The notes under the pieces: generated by a model | What the model saw: the letters and a program-made list of their open reading frames with translations, nothing else | What the model was told of the DNA's origin: nothing | Databases searched by the model: none | Origin: Fistularia commersonii | Lineage: Eukaryota > Chordata > Actinopteri > Syngnathiformes > Fistulariidae | Reading direction: 5' to 3' | DNA: 64,000 nucleotides | NCBI GenBank assembly: GCA_037954325.1 | Contig: JBBMNZ010000027.1 | Location: forward strand, 3,079,501 to 3,143,500 | Shown here: in pieces, positions 1-12,005 of the stretch | How positions within the stretch are numbered: position 1 is the first letter of the stretch | Layout: every line of letters starts with the position of its first letter | Program-made: the position numbers and the translations under genes

Positions 1-60
1 TGGGAATTGAACCGACGGCAGTCCATTTGGACGGACGCCTGCTCTACCAAGAGAGCTAAA
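1..60 (-). repeat. tRNA-like SINE head at window edge
   Basis: On the minus strand TTAGCTCTCTTGGTAGAGCA is an A-box-like block and GGTTCAATTCCCA a B-box-like block, with A/B spacing of tRNA type. The acceptor stem cannot be checked because the sequence starts here. Confidence 0.45.
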
Positions 61-639
61 ACCACCCGCTTGACGCTATCTCTTGCTAATCTTGACCAGG
101 TGGGATGAGCAGCCAGGCATCAACTAGCTGTGGAAGCTATTTAAGTACAGATCGCGAGCTGGAGTTGCTGACATAGAATGCCCGAAGATGATGGAGTGCC
201 ACATCCATTTGAATTTTAATCAGAAATTGGTTTTGTTTGCTAGAAATGGAAAGAAGGACTATTTAATCTAATTGTGTAATTTCTTATTGACATGGCTAAG
301 ATCAATGGTTTTAATATGGCATGGTGTTTACCAATACTTCAGGTTAGTCAATCTGTCACCACCAACAAGCTGCTTTTTCTTCTAAAACTGTACTTGCCTA
401 CCAGGTTTTAAAACCCCATCAAATCGAATACTATACTCATACAGACATACTTGTTCTGTGTCTGTCACAATTCAAAAGATGACATTGTTTTCACACGAAT
501 GACTGACTTACTCTGGAATAACATCTCTAGAATCACCAATGATTTGCAGTCAGCTTCATGTGCTCAACTTAATAGAGTATCACAATCCATCACATTAAGT
601 TTGCTATCATCTTGATTTTCAAAACTTCTCCGTTCTACA
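61..639. other. Intergenic, nothing recognised
   Basis: AT-rich unique-looking sequence between the SINE head and the gypsy tail; no open frame, repeat or RNA supported. Confidence 0.6.
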
Positions 640-2900
640 ACTATGCCCTCAGCCGACGCCCCCTGTTTATCTCTCCCGGTAGCCGTCCGTTGTTGCTGGG
701 TAGGTTGAAGTCGGCGTTTTGTTCTTTTGAAGATTGAATTCCCCGCAGAACGTTCTTTTCTCTAGGGGAGTCTTGCATTCGGTGTACAAAACACAATTGC
801 ACCTGCAGATGTTTGTGCACAGCTGTGGCTGGCTGTTGTGGTTCTCCTCTTTGCGTCCTGGTATTTTCTCCCGTGTGCAGGTCACACCGTCTCTTTGTTT
901 GTCGGACATAATAGAGCTTTTGCGTCTCTGGCTCTTTTTTTTTTCTTGACCGCTACTGTACTTGAACTGCTCCCCTCGGAGTAAGCCGCGAGGTCGAGGA
1001 TGGCAATTTTCCTTTCAACCTCTGTCCAATAAGAAACTGAGGGTCCTACACCTTCTATAAGTGTGTGAGATAATCCAACAGTGAAATGTAGGTCCGGATG
1101 CCATGGCATGCGGATTTTCAGCAGATTTATTGTCATAGTCTGTCTCTGCTCGACCATTTGACTGCGTGAGAAGTGGGCTTTCTGATTTCCCATCTTTTGG
1201 CAAAGTATTTAAAGCAAGCACAAGCGTAATCGCTCGGATTGCCGGCCCTGTAACGCTTCCTCGATGCACGAGGACGTGTGTGGCCGATCCGAAATGTCTC
1301 TGGTTCTTGCTTTACTCTTAAAGATTCCTGAATGGTACTCATGAGTCTTGCTAAGCATTTCTTCTCCCGTGTGAGGTGGAACAATTATCTTGCTGCTTTA
1401 AACATCAGTCCAGATGTTAATATGATTTCATCCCCAAATGGCCAATAGACCTGGATTTCTCCGATGGAATTTGCATGTCTCCTTTCAATCGACCGTCCTT
1501 TTAATGTAACGTCTTTCAACAGACGCATTGCTGGATCTTTGTTCGGGTTTTTTTCCCCTCTAAAACGGGTAGCCGAGGTGAACCCTCTAATTATTTCTTC
1601 AGCAGATCTTTGTGCTCTTTTAGGAAAGCCGACTCGGTACGTCTGTAAGAAGTTCCTTCCCAAGACTATTGTCATGTCTTTGCAGCAGAAGCAACTTCCT
1701 CGGCAGCCTCGTAGGGGTTCGTTTTACAGATTTTTTGAAGATGCTCTCCCGTGGCTTGCGGTTACTCTGAATATGTTTCCCATACACATACCGGTGAAAT
1801 GTCGAGCATCTGTTGACGACAGCAACCTATACACGGATTCATGCATTTATTTACTTTATCTGCGGTATCTGGTTGTTGACAATCACTTGGAAACCTTGGC
1901 CCATAATTCTTGAGTTGTCCATTTTACACCGTCTGTGCTCAGGTTTAGTGAGTGATTCATTTGTTGATGTCATCAAACTTCAAGGTTGGATCTTTGGTGA
2001 CCGAATGTTTATCTATTTTGCAATTCCTCCCAGTAGCGCTCTGTGTCACCCTACTTGAAATAATCTTGGAATGGCTAGTCCGTAAACCTCGTCAGCTCTT
2101 ACTTGCTCTGTTGAGACGGGAGCTGCGTCGCCCCTCGCACTTTCCCCTTTTCTTGTTCTAGTCCACTGGTGCTAAGTGTAGGTTTTGAACCGTCCTAATG
2201 ATGCATTTGTTCTTGAGAAGTTTCATACTATGCTCCTCTGATCTTTTCAACAACATCTGAAGCCTGTGGTCACCCTCTTCACAGGAACCCCCCCACAACT
2301 CCATCCAGACGTTCAATCATCAGCGTAATAGCTCGCTGGAACACTTCCGGTGCCGATGAAGTCCCAAACGGCGAACGTAGGAATAGGCGTCTCCCTATGG
2401 GAGTGTTAAAGGAACACAGCTTTGAGCTTTCATCATTCATACTTATCTGCCAAAAACCCTGATTTGCGTCAGGCACTGAAAAGTACTTTGTATTTGGCAT
2501 GTGGGAAACCGCTTCCTCCACTACGAGCGTTGAATAGCGTTCCCTTTTAGTAGCTTTGTTCAGATCTTTTAGATCCATGCAGATACGGAGTTTCTTGGGT
2601 GTGATCACAGCTTCCGTACTGTTAACCCACTCTGTTGGATCTCGCCTTTTCTCCCTCATCTTTCCATGTGACGCGGATCTTCAATAAGTCTATACCTGAA
2701 TGCCACAGAAATCCCCTGGAGGGATATATTACAGGTGTAAGACCGTGGTCAGTGTATACGCGATGCCGACGAGGTATCTCATATAGCTACTGTATTTCCC
2801 CGCAGACTCTATCCCTTCGAGGCTTTAAAATACTTCTTCCTCATTGTGCCGATGAAAACTGCTCTTTTTCTCAGTTGCATGCGTCTTCATTCCATGCCAG
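640..2900 (-). mobile_element. Decayed Ty3/gypsy retrotransposon pol fragment
   Basis: Read on the minus strand, several frames show pieces of a fish-type Ty3/gypsy pol in the right order. They are a protease-RT linker with PVIYPSR near 2730-2700; a reverse transcriptase core at 2659-2279 with TEWVNS, RICMDLKDLNKA, KYFSVPDANQGFWQI, FNTPIGRR and PFGTSSAPEVFQRA; and an RT tail with RLQMLLKRSEEHSMKL near 2270-2210. An integrase H2C2-like region follows near 1440-1290, then an integrase core end with SNGRAE near 1150-1130 and a post-integrase tail with LHTGE near 870. Stops and frame changes separate the pieces and RNase H is mostly missing, so the copy is dead. No LTR was found beside it. Confidence 0.8.
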
Positions 2901-3084
2901 CCCTGCTGACATGTGCATGTATTTTAAATGGGATTTTCTAACAAAGCAGAAATTAACACGTGTGGCGGCATGTGCTGCAAATTGAGACTTTTTGTTCTTG
3001 ATGTCTCGTCATGACTATTCCTCTGTCGTCTTTACGTCGTCTGTCTTTTTTTTCAACTTCCTATAGCAGAGATTTTACTGGACG

Positions 3085-3123
3085 TGATGTTATTTCACTC
3101 ACAGGACAAGTGAAATAACATCA
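3085..3123. repeat. Perfect inverted repeat (15-bp arms, 9-bp loop)
   Basis: TGATGTTATTTCACT (3085-3099) is the exact reverse complement of 3109-3123, with CACAGGACA between. It lies about 200 bp from the gypsy fragment and beside a short AT-rich tandem repeat. Confidence 0.85.
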
Positions 3124-3137
3124 AGTCAAATCACCCT

Positions 3138-3207
3138 TTCCAGAGTATATATCACCTCATTCAGTGTATATATTACCTTATCCAGAATATATATCACCCT
3201 GTCCAGA
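3138..3207. repeat. Degenerate 22-bp tandem repeat
   Basis: Three imperfect units of the form CCAGAATATATATCACCYTR in a row (TCCAGAGTATATATCACCT, TCAGTGTATATATTACCTT, CCAGAATATATATCACCCT). No gene. Confidence 0.7.
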
Positions 3208-3989
3208 CTGCAAAGGATGAATCAAACTTTCCCGGGCTGGGGCTTAAACCGCTTTGGTGAGACTAGAGCTAAAATGCACTTCTTTTATTGCTCTGTGCAG
3301 CAGTTCTACCCTTTGGGATATGGTTCAAGGTTTTCTCTGCAGTGCTTTGAGCGTAGATGCAGCTCTTCGTCCAGCACTGGCTCCCGAGGTGAGCAACGTA
3401 GCGATACTCTGTATAGGTCAGCTCTGAAAATAATAGCACTGCAACAAAATGCATAGGTCTCATGTACTTAACAATGAGACAATCAAGTAGACACATCACA
3501 CATCACACATATCACACACGTGATATACTGTAGAACATATTATGGGATATTCCTCTACAAACAAAATGCTGCTTTCTCTTTTATGTAAAATTTCATTTAG
3601 TCTAGTAAAACTCAGAATTGAGTGCTCATCTGGTATTCACCTTTTGAAATCGATTAGCTGATTTGAGTATGTCTGTGTTTTGCAGAAAACATCTGTTATT
3701 ATGGTTTAGCCACCCTTCTGCGGGTGCACTATTTAAATGCAAATAGAAATGAAATCTGACAATGTCCCCAAATCCACCCCAATATCCCAATGTATACACA
3801 ATTCTAAATTGGAAAAGAAAAACATTAGAAATGATGCAAATACGTCTTTCATTTTTCTTCCCTTTTAAGATGATTAATAGCGCCAGTGTATTAGTTGTTT
3901 GATTGCAAATTAAGTTTTTATTGATAAAGTGACTTATTTCCACCTTTTCAAACACTGCTTACACATTCATTCAATCATTCATCATTTTT

Positions 3990-4350
3990 ATTATTATTAT
4001 AATTGTCCACCCATCCATCCATCCATCCATCCATCTTCTTGCGCTTATCCTGCAATTCAGGGTCGCGTGGGATGCTGGAGCCTATCCCAGCAGTCTTGGG
4101 GTGAGAGGCGTGGTACACCCCGGACTGGTTGCCAGTGAGTAGCAGCCAAAGTATAGAGATGTACAACCATGCAGCTGCTCATTCACACATCTAATGAAAC
4201 TTTTTCGGGCTGTGGAAGGAAACCATAGAACTTGGAGGAAACCCACGTAGACGTGGAGACAATATCAGCACTTCAAACCATAGGGCCCCCGTTCAGAGTT
4301 GAACCAGGGACCCTCTTGCTGTGATTTGTGAGCACTAACCACTTTGGCCA
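3990..4350 (-). repeat. tRNA-headed SINE-like repeat copy (family seen repeatedly in window)
   Basis: The plus strand shows the family tail first: CATCCATC tandem repeats, CTTATCCTGCA, GGAGCCTATCCCAGCAGTC, then GGAGGAAACCCACGTAGAC. The minus-strand head has GTGGTTAGTGCTCAC and a B-box-like GGTTCAACTCTG. This copy is nearly complete and is the best reference for the other copies in this window. Confidence 0.65.
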
Positions 4351-4359
4351 TTTTCAGGA

Positions 4360-5100
4360 CATGATTGAAAATCAGCTTTCTGTTCAAAGCTGCTTGGACG
4401 TTATGAAGCCTCATATTAATGGTGCAAAGCTAATTGCCTGGCAAACATTTTGTTGTCATTTTTGTGGCCTTAAGAAAAATGAATGAAAGAAAAAAATCCA
4501 TCGTCAGCTCCGAATGTGTCTTTTGTGAAATGGATTTATGAAGGGGAGGAGCTTCGGGAGGAAGATCAAGGACATCCGTCTTGAAAAATGATTATTATTT
4601 AGATTTAATTTTGAAATGCAAGTTGGCAGGGCCCCATCATGTTAATTTAGGTACTTTATCTTAGTCCTTTTCCCGTTTTTCTCAGCATAACAGTTGACAT
4701 GTGCAAAGAAGTAGCCGCCCACTACATTTTGGAGAAGCTCAGGAAAAAGGAAGAAGCCCCTCTCAAAGAGTTTTGTGAGAGTAAATCATCATCTTGAAAT
4801 GAAATTAAACCATCAGTTGGCAGAAACCTGTTGTTTCTTCGCTCCGTGTCGGCTCGATTTAAATGCATATCGCGTTCCTGAACGCATCCCAAGCAACAAT
4901 ATCAGGTGTTGACATCAATGCTGTGGGAAAACTGTCATGGAAACAAAGAAAAGGCTGCATCTCCTCTACAGTTCACTTCTTTTGATAAACTACTGCCAAG
5001 TGAAAACCTTTTAAATTGCGCTTTGAAATCCTTTTGGATTATACAATATAACAACAACTTTTCAGACACACCTGAAATGTATAAAGAATCACCTTAAAAC
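4360..5100. other. Intergenic, nothing recognised
   Basis: No open frame with a known domain and no clear repeat between two SINE-like copies. Confidence 0.6.
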
Positions 5101-5104
5101 TCAC

Positions 5105-5345
5105 CTTTGTAACTCATTCGTTCGCTGCCTTAATCGCCAACCCCGCATACAGCTGACACTGGGCGAAAGGTTGGGCTCACCTTGGACCGGTCAACTGTCA
5201 ATCATCGAGTCCCATAGAAATATCCCAACATTCATTCTGTCATTCATATCTTCAGTATGAGTCTTCAGTTCATCTACAGAGGAAGACGGAGAACCTGGAA
5301 AGAACCCACATGTGCCCATGGAGGAGTTCTTACCGCTAACTCTTT
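5105..5345 (-). repeat. Diverged copy of the SINE-like repeat
   Basis: Shows decayed versions of the family blocks: a cap with CAGCTGACACTGGGCGAAAGG, GGACCGGTCAACTGTCAATC, then GGAGAACCTGGAAAGAACCC. The head is lost or unrecognisable. Confidence 0.5.
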
Positions 5346-8300
5346 ATTTATTAACAAGTTATTCAAAATTCTATTGATTGTTGAGTGTCAGCCATGTCCT
5401 CTAACCCGATGTTGAGTAGCAGTTGAACAATCCATTGAGTAATTCAGTCAGATTCTTGCAAACTGTCAATGTTAATTATTTACCTACTAATTTATTTATT
5501 GCAATGTATTGTGTATATTGTTGAGTCGCGACATTGTGTTTGCTGCTGATTGCATCACGGCCCTGCCATTTCTTGCTTTTGGCAAAATAAGAGGGCTTAC
5601 ACATTCTGTCTCTGAACTTGTGTTTGGTCAAAAGGTCAGAGGTCACCTGAACGGAGACAAACAACAGATGCCTCGACAGCGTAGTCTGTAGGCAGCTGGT
5701 ACGAAAATTCCAAAATGTCTGAGAATGAGAAAAAGCTCAGATCGATCACACCGTTGGTTGTCATTTGCAGTTTGGGACCGGATTATTGCCTTGATTCTGC
5801 AATTACAACCAAAACATTAGGGTTACTGGCAGCAACAAGGCTGCTTGTTTACAGAATGCCGAAACTAAGAGGTGCTATGACGAAATGGGATGTAAACAGA
5901 GTGGGAAACGAAGCAAAAACAAAATATTTCACTACACCTGATTGGACGAATGTTATTCGTCGAGTTCATGCAGAAGCAAGATGGCAGATTATCTCTATAC
6001 CTCCCCCTCCAAAAGCCAGAATAGCCCCAAGAATTTTTGGGGGGGATCATTTGCACATCCATCATATTGCATGGCTTTGTCATATGTTTTGTATGTCTTG
6101 TAGCAGCCAATCACTAAAGAGTCCGGCGTTAATGTACCGGATCGGTATTTTTCCGTTCCGGCAAATGAAGTAAATAATTCCATCATTTTCAATACATAGT
6201 ACTGCAAAAGTATCAAAATACCCTTTCTATGGCAACCTAGTGGTAGCAGTGTTTTCTTGTGGATTTATCAGTCAAGGCAGTCATCCACCCGACGTCTCAA
6301 GGACCTATTAGAAAATACTCGCGCTCCTCAGATGCATCTATCATTTTACTTTGTTGTGCTCTGCAGAGCAGGTGAATGCGCCGGTTTTTGGAAAGAAGAC
6401 CCATTATTTTCCAGCGCTCCTGTGAGCTGGATGGAACTTTCTAACAATGCGGCGGTAGTCATTAGTCGACGATGAAGGCGTGGAGTTTCTTCCTCATAAT
6501 GACGCCGTACGCGCACCAACAAATGAGACACAAAGACTGTATCGTAGCTTCCATGTTTTCATGGAGATGGTAAGGATAAAGAAAGTTATTCCCCTTAAAA
6601 ATCTAGATTGGAGCTACCCTTAAAACCAACCAAAGAGGTACAACAAGATATTGACACTATACTTCAAACACAACTCAATGCCAGAGAACGGCTGGCTGGC
6701 TGGCTAACACTGCCCCCACCGGTAAAGCTGCTTTAAAAGGAATGCCAACCTAATTTAGATAATATTGCTGGAGGTAAAGAGGTCCTCAATTATTTCCGAA
6801 CCTTTTTCACCGCCAGGTTGTCCATGCTTAAAGAATCTTTGGAAGTATGGCTGGTGCAGGGGGGTGTTCCCCTGCAATGGCAATCCAGCGGCTCTATTGA
6901 CTCAAGTTGCGAGTTCGGACACAATTCTCCCCGCAGAATCTCAACATCATGGTGCTTTTATATCGGAGGTGCTTCAGCCTTTGACTGAAGCGATTTCATA
7001 TTCATCCACATCTTATGCTGCTCTTACATCTGGAGCCTAACCTGACGTGACAAATGGTAATCGGAAAGCACCCTACACTTCAGAATGCAGCTGCAAAGCT
7101 AGAGTTGAAAGCACGCTTTGGGAATCTGCATATTTTTAATTCACACAATAACGTGCATATATTTGAAGCCATTGTTAGGTTCGACAGTGACCGCGGTGTC
7201 CAATTTGATTCTGGCACATAGCGCATTTTCTCACAAGCTCTAAAACTCACATTTTCCATGCACAGGAGCCACAGAACCTTTGTCACACATGTCAATTTAC
7301 GTAAAAGCATGCTGCTACTATTTAAGCCCTACACACTCTGCTGATCGGAGTGATTGACTTGGGAAATGAGCCTCGACCCAGCATTTTCTACCAGCAGAAA
7401 TTTGTTTTCGTTTCAAGCCTATAACGACTACATTGAAATCGCCAAGGTTGTCTCCACCCACATCATGGCTCGGAGTATACAACCTCCTACCGGCTTTGCA
7501 GATGTTGACACAGCTGCCGCTTCAGGCCTGCAAGAGGAAAATACAGTAGTTTGATTCCTCAGATGATGTCCTTGAGTCCAGTCGCTCTTTAACAAATCGC
7601 CCAAAGCGACTTGGAAAAAGTTACAGTGAATAAAAATCATAAGGCTGACTAAAACCTTGACGGACAACAATGCCTTTGGCAGCTGCATCTGACAGATGTT
7701 TGACTCAAATTAGTTTGACAACGTCGAAACTCATCATAGAGATTCCATTTCCAGGTACCCTAATCCTTTACTTTCTTTGCTTTTCAGCCATTTCATCTCT
7801 GCTAGCCACGCCAGTAGAGTTAGCGTTGAGATGAGCCTCTTCCCACGGAAAGACGGACACGGCGGACAGGATGTTTGAGGACAATGTAAGACAGCACAGG
7901 CTGCCAGACTCAATTTACACTGACCATGTCTGGCACTTTGCATTAGACCTCCTCAAGCATCATTGTACTTCAGTAAACCTTATCCCTCCTCCTATCATGA
8001 TTCAGAGACTAAACAGGACACTGTAAGATCGGCTTGCAAACTACATATCACAGATCGCTGGCCGTGAACCAGACCCGCAATTTCCCTTTGCCTTCACTTC
8101 AAATGTTCTTTCAAATAGTGTTTCTTTCTCCATTTTCATTTTCCATGGGAGAGAACCACGCCTGACTTGTACATTGCACTGAAACTCCCAAAAATCGGCG
8201 TAAGCGACGCAATACGGTAAGTACAGACATCGACGGGAAGGTGGACTTTCGTCCTTACCAGCCATGTGACCCAGTTCTCTTGGAATTGTCTGCGAAAAGC

Positions 8301-8712
8301 GTGAACGGGCTTGAAAATCTTGGAAATCTCGTCTGTGTTTCGGCCACGGCTGATTGCCGTGTAAAATCTATGCGATCTGGAATCCAAGTAACGAATGCTC
8401 TTGACTTGGGCTGCACTTTAGAAGAGACCGAAACCCCCCAAAGAGGCAGCGCCTTTCTTCACCCTTCAAGCAGCAAGGTGTTCATCAGCGTCTTTCCCGG
8501 CAGCAATGTCAAAGACACTCCTGATCTGCCCTTCCCTCCCCCAATTAGGGGATTGGTTGATGTGATAACTCGCAAGTATTTTAAAGGAACCATATTTTCC
8601 CTCTATATTTCAAGCTGCTCCACTATGTATTTTGACAGTTAATGTTTATTTCACTCAACTTATGTATTATTTTCTTTCTTTCTTCATTCATTGGTTGCGG
8701 AGTGGTTAGTGC
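5346..8712. other. Intergenic; decayed coding-like stretch of unknown origin
   Basis: Between about 6760 and 8640 there are several medium open frames (6765-7040, 7354-7554, 8241-8642, all plus) with complex, non-repetitive composition but no motif I recognise and with stops between them. This may be a dead mobile element or chance. The open frame at 5715-6173 is also unrecognised. No gene is called. Confidence 0.5.
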
Positions 8713-9443
8713 TGTTACGTCCACTAGGAATGTCTGTTGTGTTCTCCCTGTTCCTCCCTCTCCTTTCTCTGATTCTAGGTGGGCATGTGACGTTGTGTGG
8801 CGATGAGGCAGACAGGTGGAAGCAATTGACAATCAGCAAACAAGGCGCAGCTGATTGGCCACACCCATCTTGTGCAGCTTAAAAGCCGCACACACCGGAT
8901 GGCTAATTGCTGGAACGTTGCATTCCACAACGACGACTACTGGGTCACACATGCGATTACCCGGTTTTGCCAGTTCCCCCTCGCCAGCTCATCCTCTGTC
9001 TGTCAGAACCCCTGGATCATTCCACCGGTCTGCTACACCGTCATCCAACTTCACCGTGCTCTGCCTGCCTGGAACCCCCTGTTTGACTCTGCTTTCCTAC
9101 CAGTTGAGTACTGTAGGTTCGCTTAGATTAGGAATCCTTGCCTTACTTGATTTGCTCGTTCGTTCGCCTGTTTGTTTGTAGCCCGTTCGATAGTTGATAA
9201 CGTTTGTTTGTATCACCACTTAGGTCTGTTCACTAGCGTTAAAGTTAGTTGCCTTCAGTTTGTTAGCCTGTTCACTAGATTTTTTAGTTGACCTGTTCAC
9301 TAGTGTTGCTAGTCCTTTGTCCCTTATTCAGTTCTTGTTGGGCTCCATTTCTGTTTGTAGTTTAGCGATCATTAAATATTTAATTTCTGAGTCCTGCTTG
9401 TGTCTTGTTGCTACGCACCTGAGTCTTTGAACCACCCGTAACG
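8713..9443 (+). mobile_element. Solo LTR (Ty3/gypsy-like)
   Basis: This 731-bp block starts TGTTACGTCC and ends CACCCGTAACG, giving an imperfect inverted TGTTACG/CGTAACG terminus; a last-base A to G change would explain the missing CA end. Inside are an upstream promoter-like stretch (GATTGGCCACACCC then a TTAAAAG box about 8870-8886), three copies of CTGTTCACTAG (9226, 9268, 9293) and AT-rich ATTAAATATTTAAT near the 3' end that could be a poly(A) region. The 5 bp before (AGTGC) and after (AGTGA) differ by one base and may be the target-site duplication. No internal retroelement sequence follows, so it is a solo LTR. Confidence 0.65.
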
Positions 9444-9924
9444 AGTGATTTAGCTTAATAGTAAAAAAAACACAATGTGTTTCATTTATTTCATTTGCAG
9501 TTCAGCTTGGACTTTATTTCATGCGCTGCATGGTGCATTGGTGTGCGCAGAGAACGCTGGCGCACTGCACGATTGCGCAAGCATACAGCTTAGAGGGCAC
9601 ATCGGTGTGGAGTCCCTAAGTTTTCTTTGTGTTCTCTGGTTTCTGTCCAAAAACATGCGGGAGACTCAATCATGTGAAAAACGGAGTGAATCTGTCTCTA
9701 CATCATATATAGCAAACCATTTTCTTTGATTACTCTAATACATATTTTCAATCAATATTTGAATTTAAAAACTCCTTATTTTTTTTCTTTAATGATTAGG
9801 ATTCCATACAAAATAATGTCGGTACATTTCTATGATCATGAATGATTTTAAAGTTGAAATAAAATGCCAAAAAAATGTAAATATTCAAATTGCAATTTTC
9901 ACTTTGTACAATTTACATGATACC
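9444..9924. other. Intergenic, nothing recognised
   Basis: Short unique sequence and AT-rich DNA between the solo LTR and the hAT-like end. Confidence 0.55.
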
Positions 9925-9985
9925 TAGCTGGTCCCCGCATAAAAGTCAAATATGGCCCGCCAGCCGAAATAATTGCCGACCCCTG
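9925..9985 (-). mobile_element. hAT-like transposon terminus
   Basis: On the minus strand the block begins CAGGGGTCGGCAATTATTTC and continues with a GGCGGGCCATATTTG segment, a terminal sequence typical of abundant fish/vertebrate hAT elements (recognition from memory). Only one end is visible; the matching other end was not found. Confidence 0.5.
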
Positions 9986-10135
9986 TTCTATGTGACATGT
10001 GAATGGTTGTTTGGATCTATATGCGGCCCTGTAAACGGTCAAGGGTGTAGCTCACTTCTCACCAATGACAGCTGGGATAGGCTCCAGCACCCCCTCAACC
10101 CTGAGAGCAGGATAAGCGGTGTAGATAATGAATGA
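9985..10135 (+). repeat. Truncated copy of the SINE-like repeat
   Basis: Plus-oriented tail part: CTGTAAACGGTCAAGGG, ATGACAGCTGGGATAGGCTC, then GCAGGATAAGCGGTGTAGAT and AATGAATGAAT. It begins where the hAT-like terminus ends. Confidence 0.6.
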
Positions 10136-11457
10136 ATCATTATTCACAAAAGTACTTTTTCAGTGTTTCATATAGAGAAACATTGTTTTCAGATCCTATA
10201 TTACTGGATTTCTGTGATGCAGGCAGGTAAGAGTGTTGCATTCAGGAACCTTATGTTTAAAGTCTGCCTCTTAAAGTAGATGGATGAGGAGTCTAGGAAA
10301 GGAAATAGCCTCGTCCCCACTGGGGGGTTTAAGCACAAGAGCTCGGGGGTTAAATTAACGAAACAAAAACCCCTCCTCCACCGGTCATGAGAGTAAGAGG
10401 GTGTTTTCCTCCTTTTTGTGGGGGTGTTGAAGAGGTGTTGGGGACAGGTAGGCCGAGGGAGCCCCGGTCCCCGCTGACATCATACTAAGCGGGTCTGATT
10501 CATTGGCTGCCTGGAAAGAGACAACGTGGAAACAAACGACGAGCGAAAATGAGTTTGGAAAAGTGAGGGACAGGGCGAGCCGGCAGGAGGCGTTATCGGC
10601 TGGTCGCACGGACCCGGGGAGCGCATTTGCCTCCCATTGATTTTTAATGCTTTCGGTCAATTTCTTGTCACTTTTCATCCGCAGCGCTTGCGATCTCAGT
10701 TTAGCCTCTCACAGGTAAAAGAAGCAGGTCTGTAATGTATATTTTAAGATGTTTTACACTCTATAACTTTTGTAAACATGTAAAATTACTGGAAGGAGTT
10801 TACAGAGTAGTACGCTCTAGCTCAACCTTTAGGAGTAACGGCGATCAGTTGACTTAGCTGTGTATCCACACGTTTTGATGGGAAATCTTAAATTGTCAGA
10901 TTCGCCTTTTTACAAGCGGGAGGATGATGCTGTCTGCGTTACCGCGGTTACTTAGGGTCTCACAATTTTGTCATGAGCCTCTTTCTCACTGTAGAAACTC
11001 TTTGCAGGTGCTTGAACCTTTTCAGGAACAAGGCTGCTTTTTGGTGCATTCAAACAGAGGAACCAGCGACATCAACTCACAGAATCATTTTAGCGACTTT
11101 TTACGCTCCCGTAGGAGGACATCTGACGTAGTGGTGACTGGTGGAACTCATAACCCACGCCCTTGACCAGATCTTGCTGTGAGCCGTTTTTTAAAGCTAT
11201 TTTTTAAAACTTTTTAGAACTCACTGGTCAGCTTAATTCTTGTGGCAAAATGGACAGAACCAGCAGGAAATGGAAGGACCAGCTAACGGCTGGGTTTTTG
11301 TGTAGCTTAAGGTGGTTCGTTGAAATTTTCTGTCCAAAAGTTTTGGTTCTGTCCAAGAATTTTGTCCTGATGTCACACAGGTAATTCACCAGCCTCTCAA
11401 ATTGTAATTAATCTGCAATTAATCAAACTGCAATTAACTACTGATACTTGATATAAA
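10136..11457. other. Intergenic, nothing recognised
   Basis: Open frames here (10385-10678 minus, 10924-11166 plus) show no known domain. No repeat is clear. Confidence 0.55.
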
Positions 11458-11466
11458 CCTTGTGAC

Positions 11467-12005
11467 TGTAATTCCGGACTATAAGCAGCTACTTTTTTCA
11501 CACGCTTTGAACATTGCTGCTTAAACAATGATGCAGATAATTTATGGATTTTCGGGGGCTCATGATCATCACGCCGCTAAAACATTTAGCCTCGTCATAT
11601 CAGACCAATGAAATTACAGTGAAATTCTGAGGCTGTTCAATTCTGACACTGAAGAAGACGACTTTTATGGTTTGCAGGAGGAAGTCCAAGATAGCGATCA
11701 ACTCGACGAGGACAAAGCGGGAATCGAAAAAGGATGAATTGACTGATGGATGGACTTTTCCTCCTGTTTTTCCTTGTCGGAAAAAAAGTATTACTAGTAT
11801 GTATTTGTGGACTTTACCAGTATATATTAAATTAAAAGTTTAAAAAAATGTTTCTGTATAATATCTTTCTGTGTAAATATCTCATGTAACAATGTGGACA
11901 CTTGTGGCTTATAGACAAATGCGACATATAAATGTACACATACTAGTATCTATCTATTTTTAGCCGGTATTCAGGTGCGCTCAATAGTCCGAAAATTACG
12001 GTAAG
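11467..12005. mobile_element. Non-autonomous DNA transposon with terminal inverted repeats
   Basis: The left end (GTAATTCCGGACTATAAGC) and the reverse complement of the right end (CGTAATTTTCGGACTATTGAGC) match with a one-base gap and few changes, giving TIRs of about 20 bp. The 9-bp sequence CCTTGTGAC occurs on both sides (11458-11466 and 12006-12014). The interior (about 11630-11740) has a short acidic coding-like remnant (FNSDTEEDDFYG region). The length of about 540 bp is too short for a transposase, so it is a deletion derivative. Confidence 0.6.

Noticed and set aside
1..60. A true tRNA gene at the left edge
   Set aside because: A- and B-box-like blocks are present but the arms do not form a clean cloverleaf and the family looks like a SINE head.
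5715..6173. 152-residue plus-strand open frame
   Set aside because: It is intergenic, matches no family I know, and has no upstream or downstream exon or promoter evidence; kept only as unrecognised sequence.
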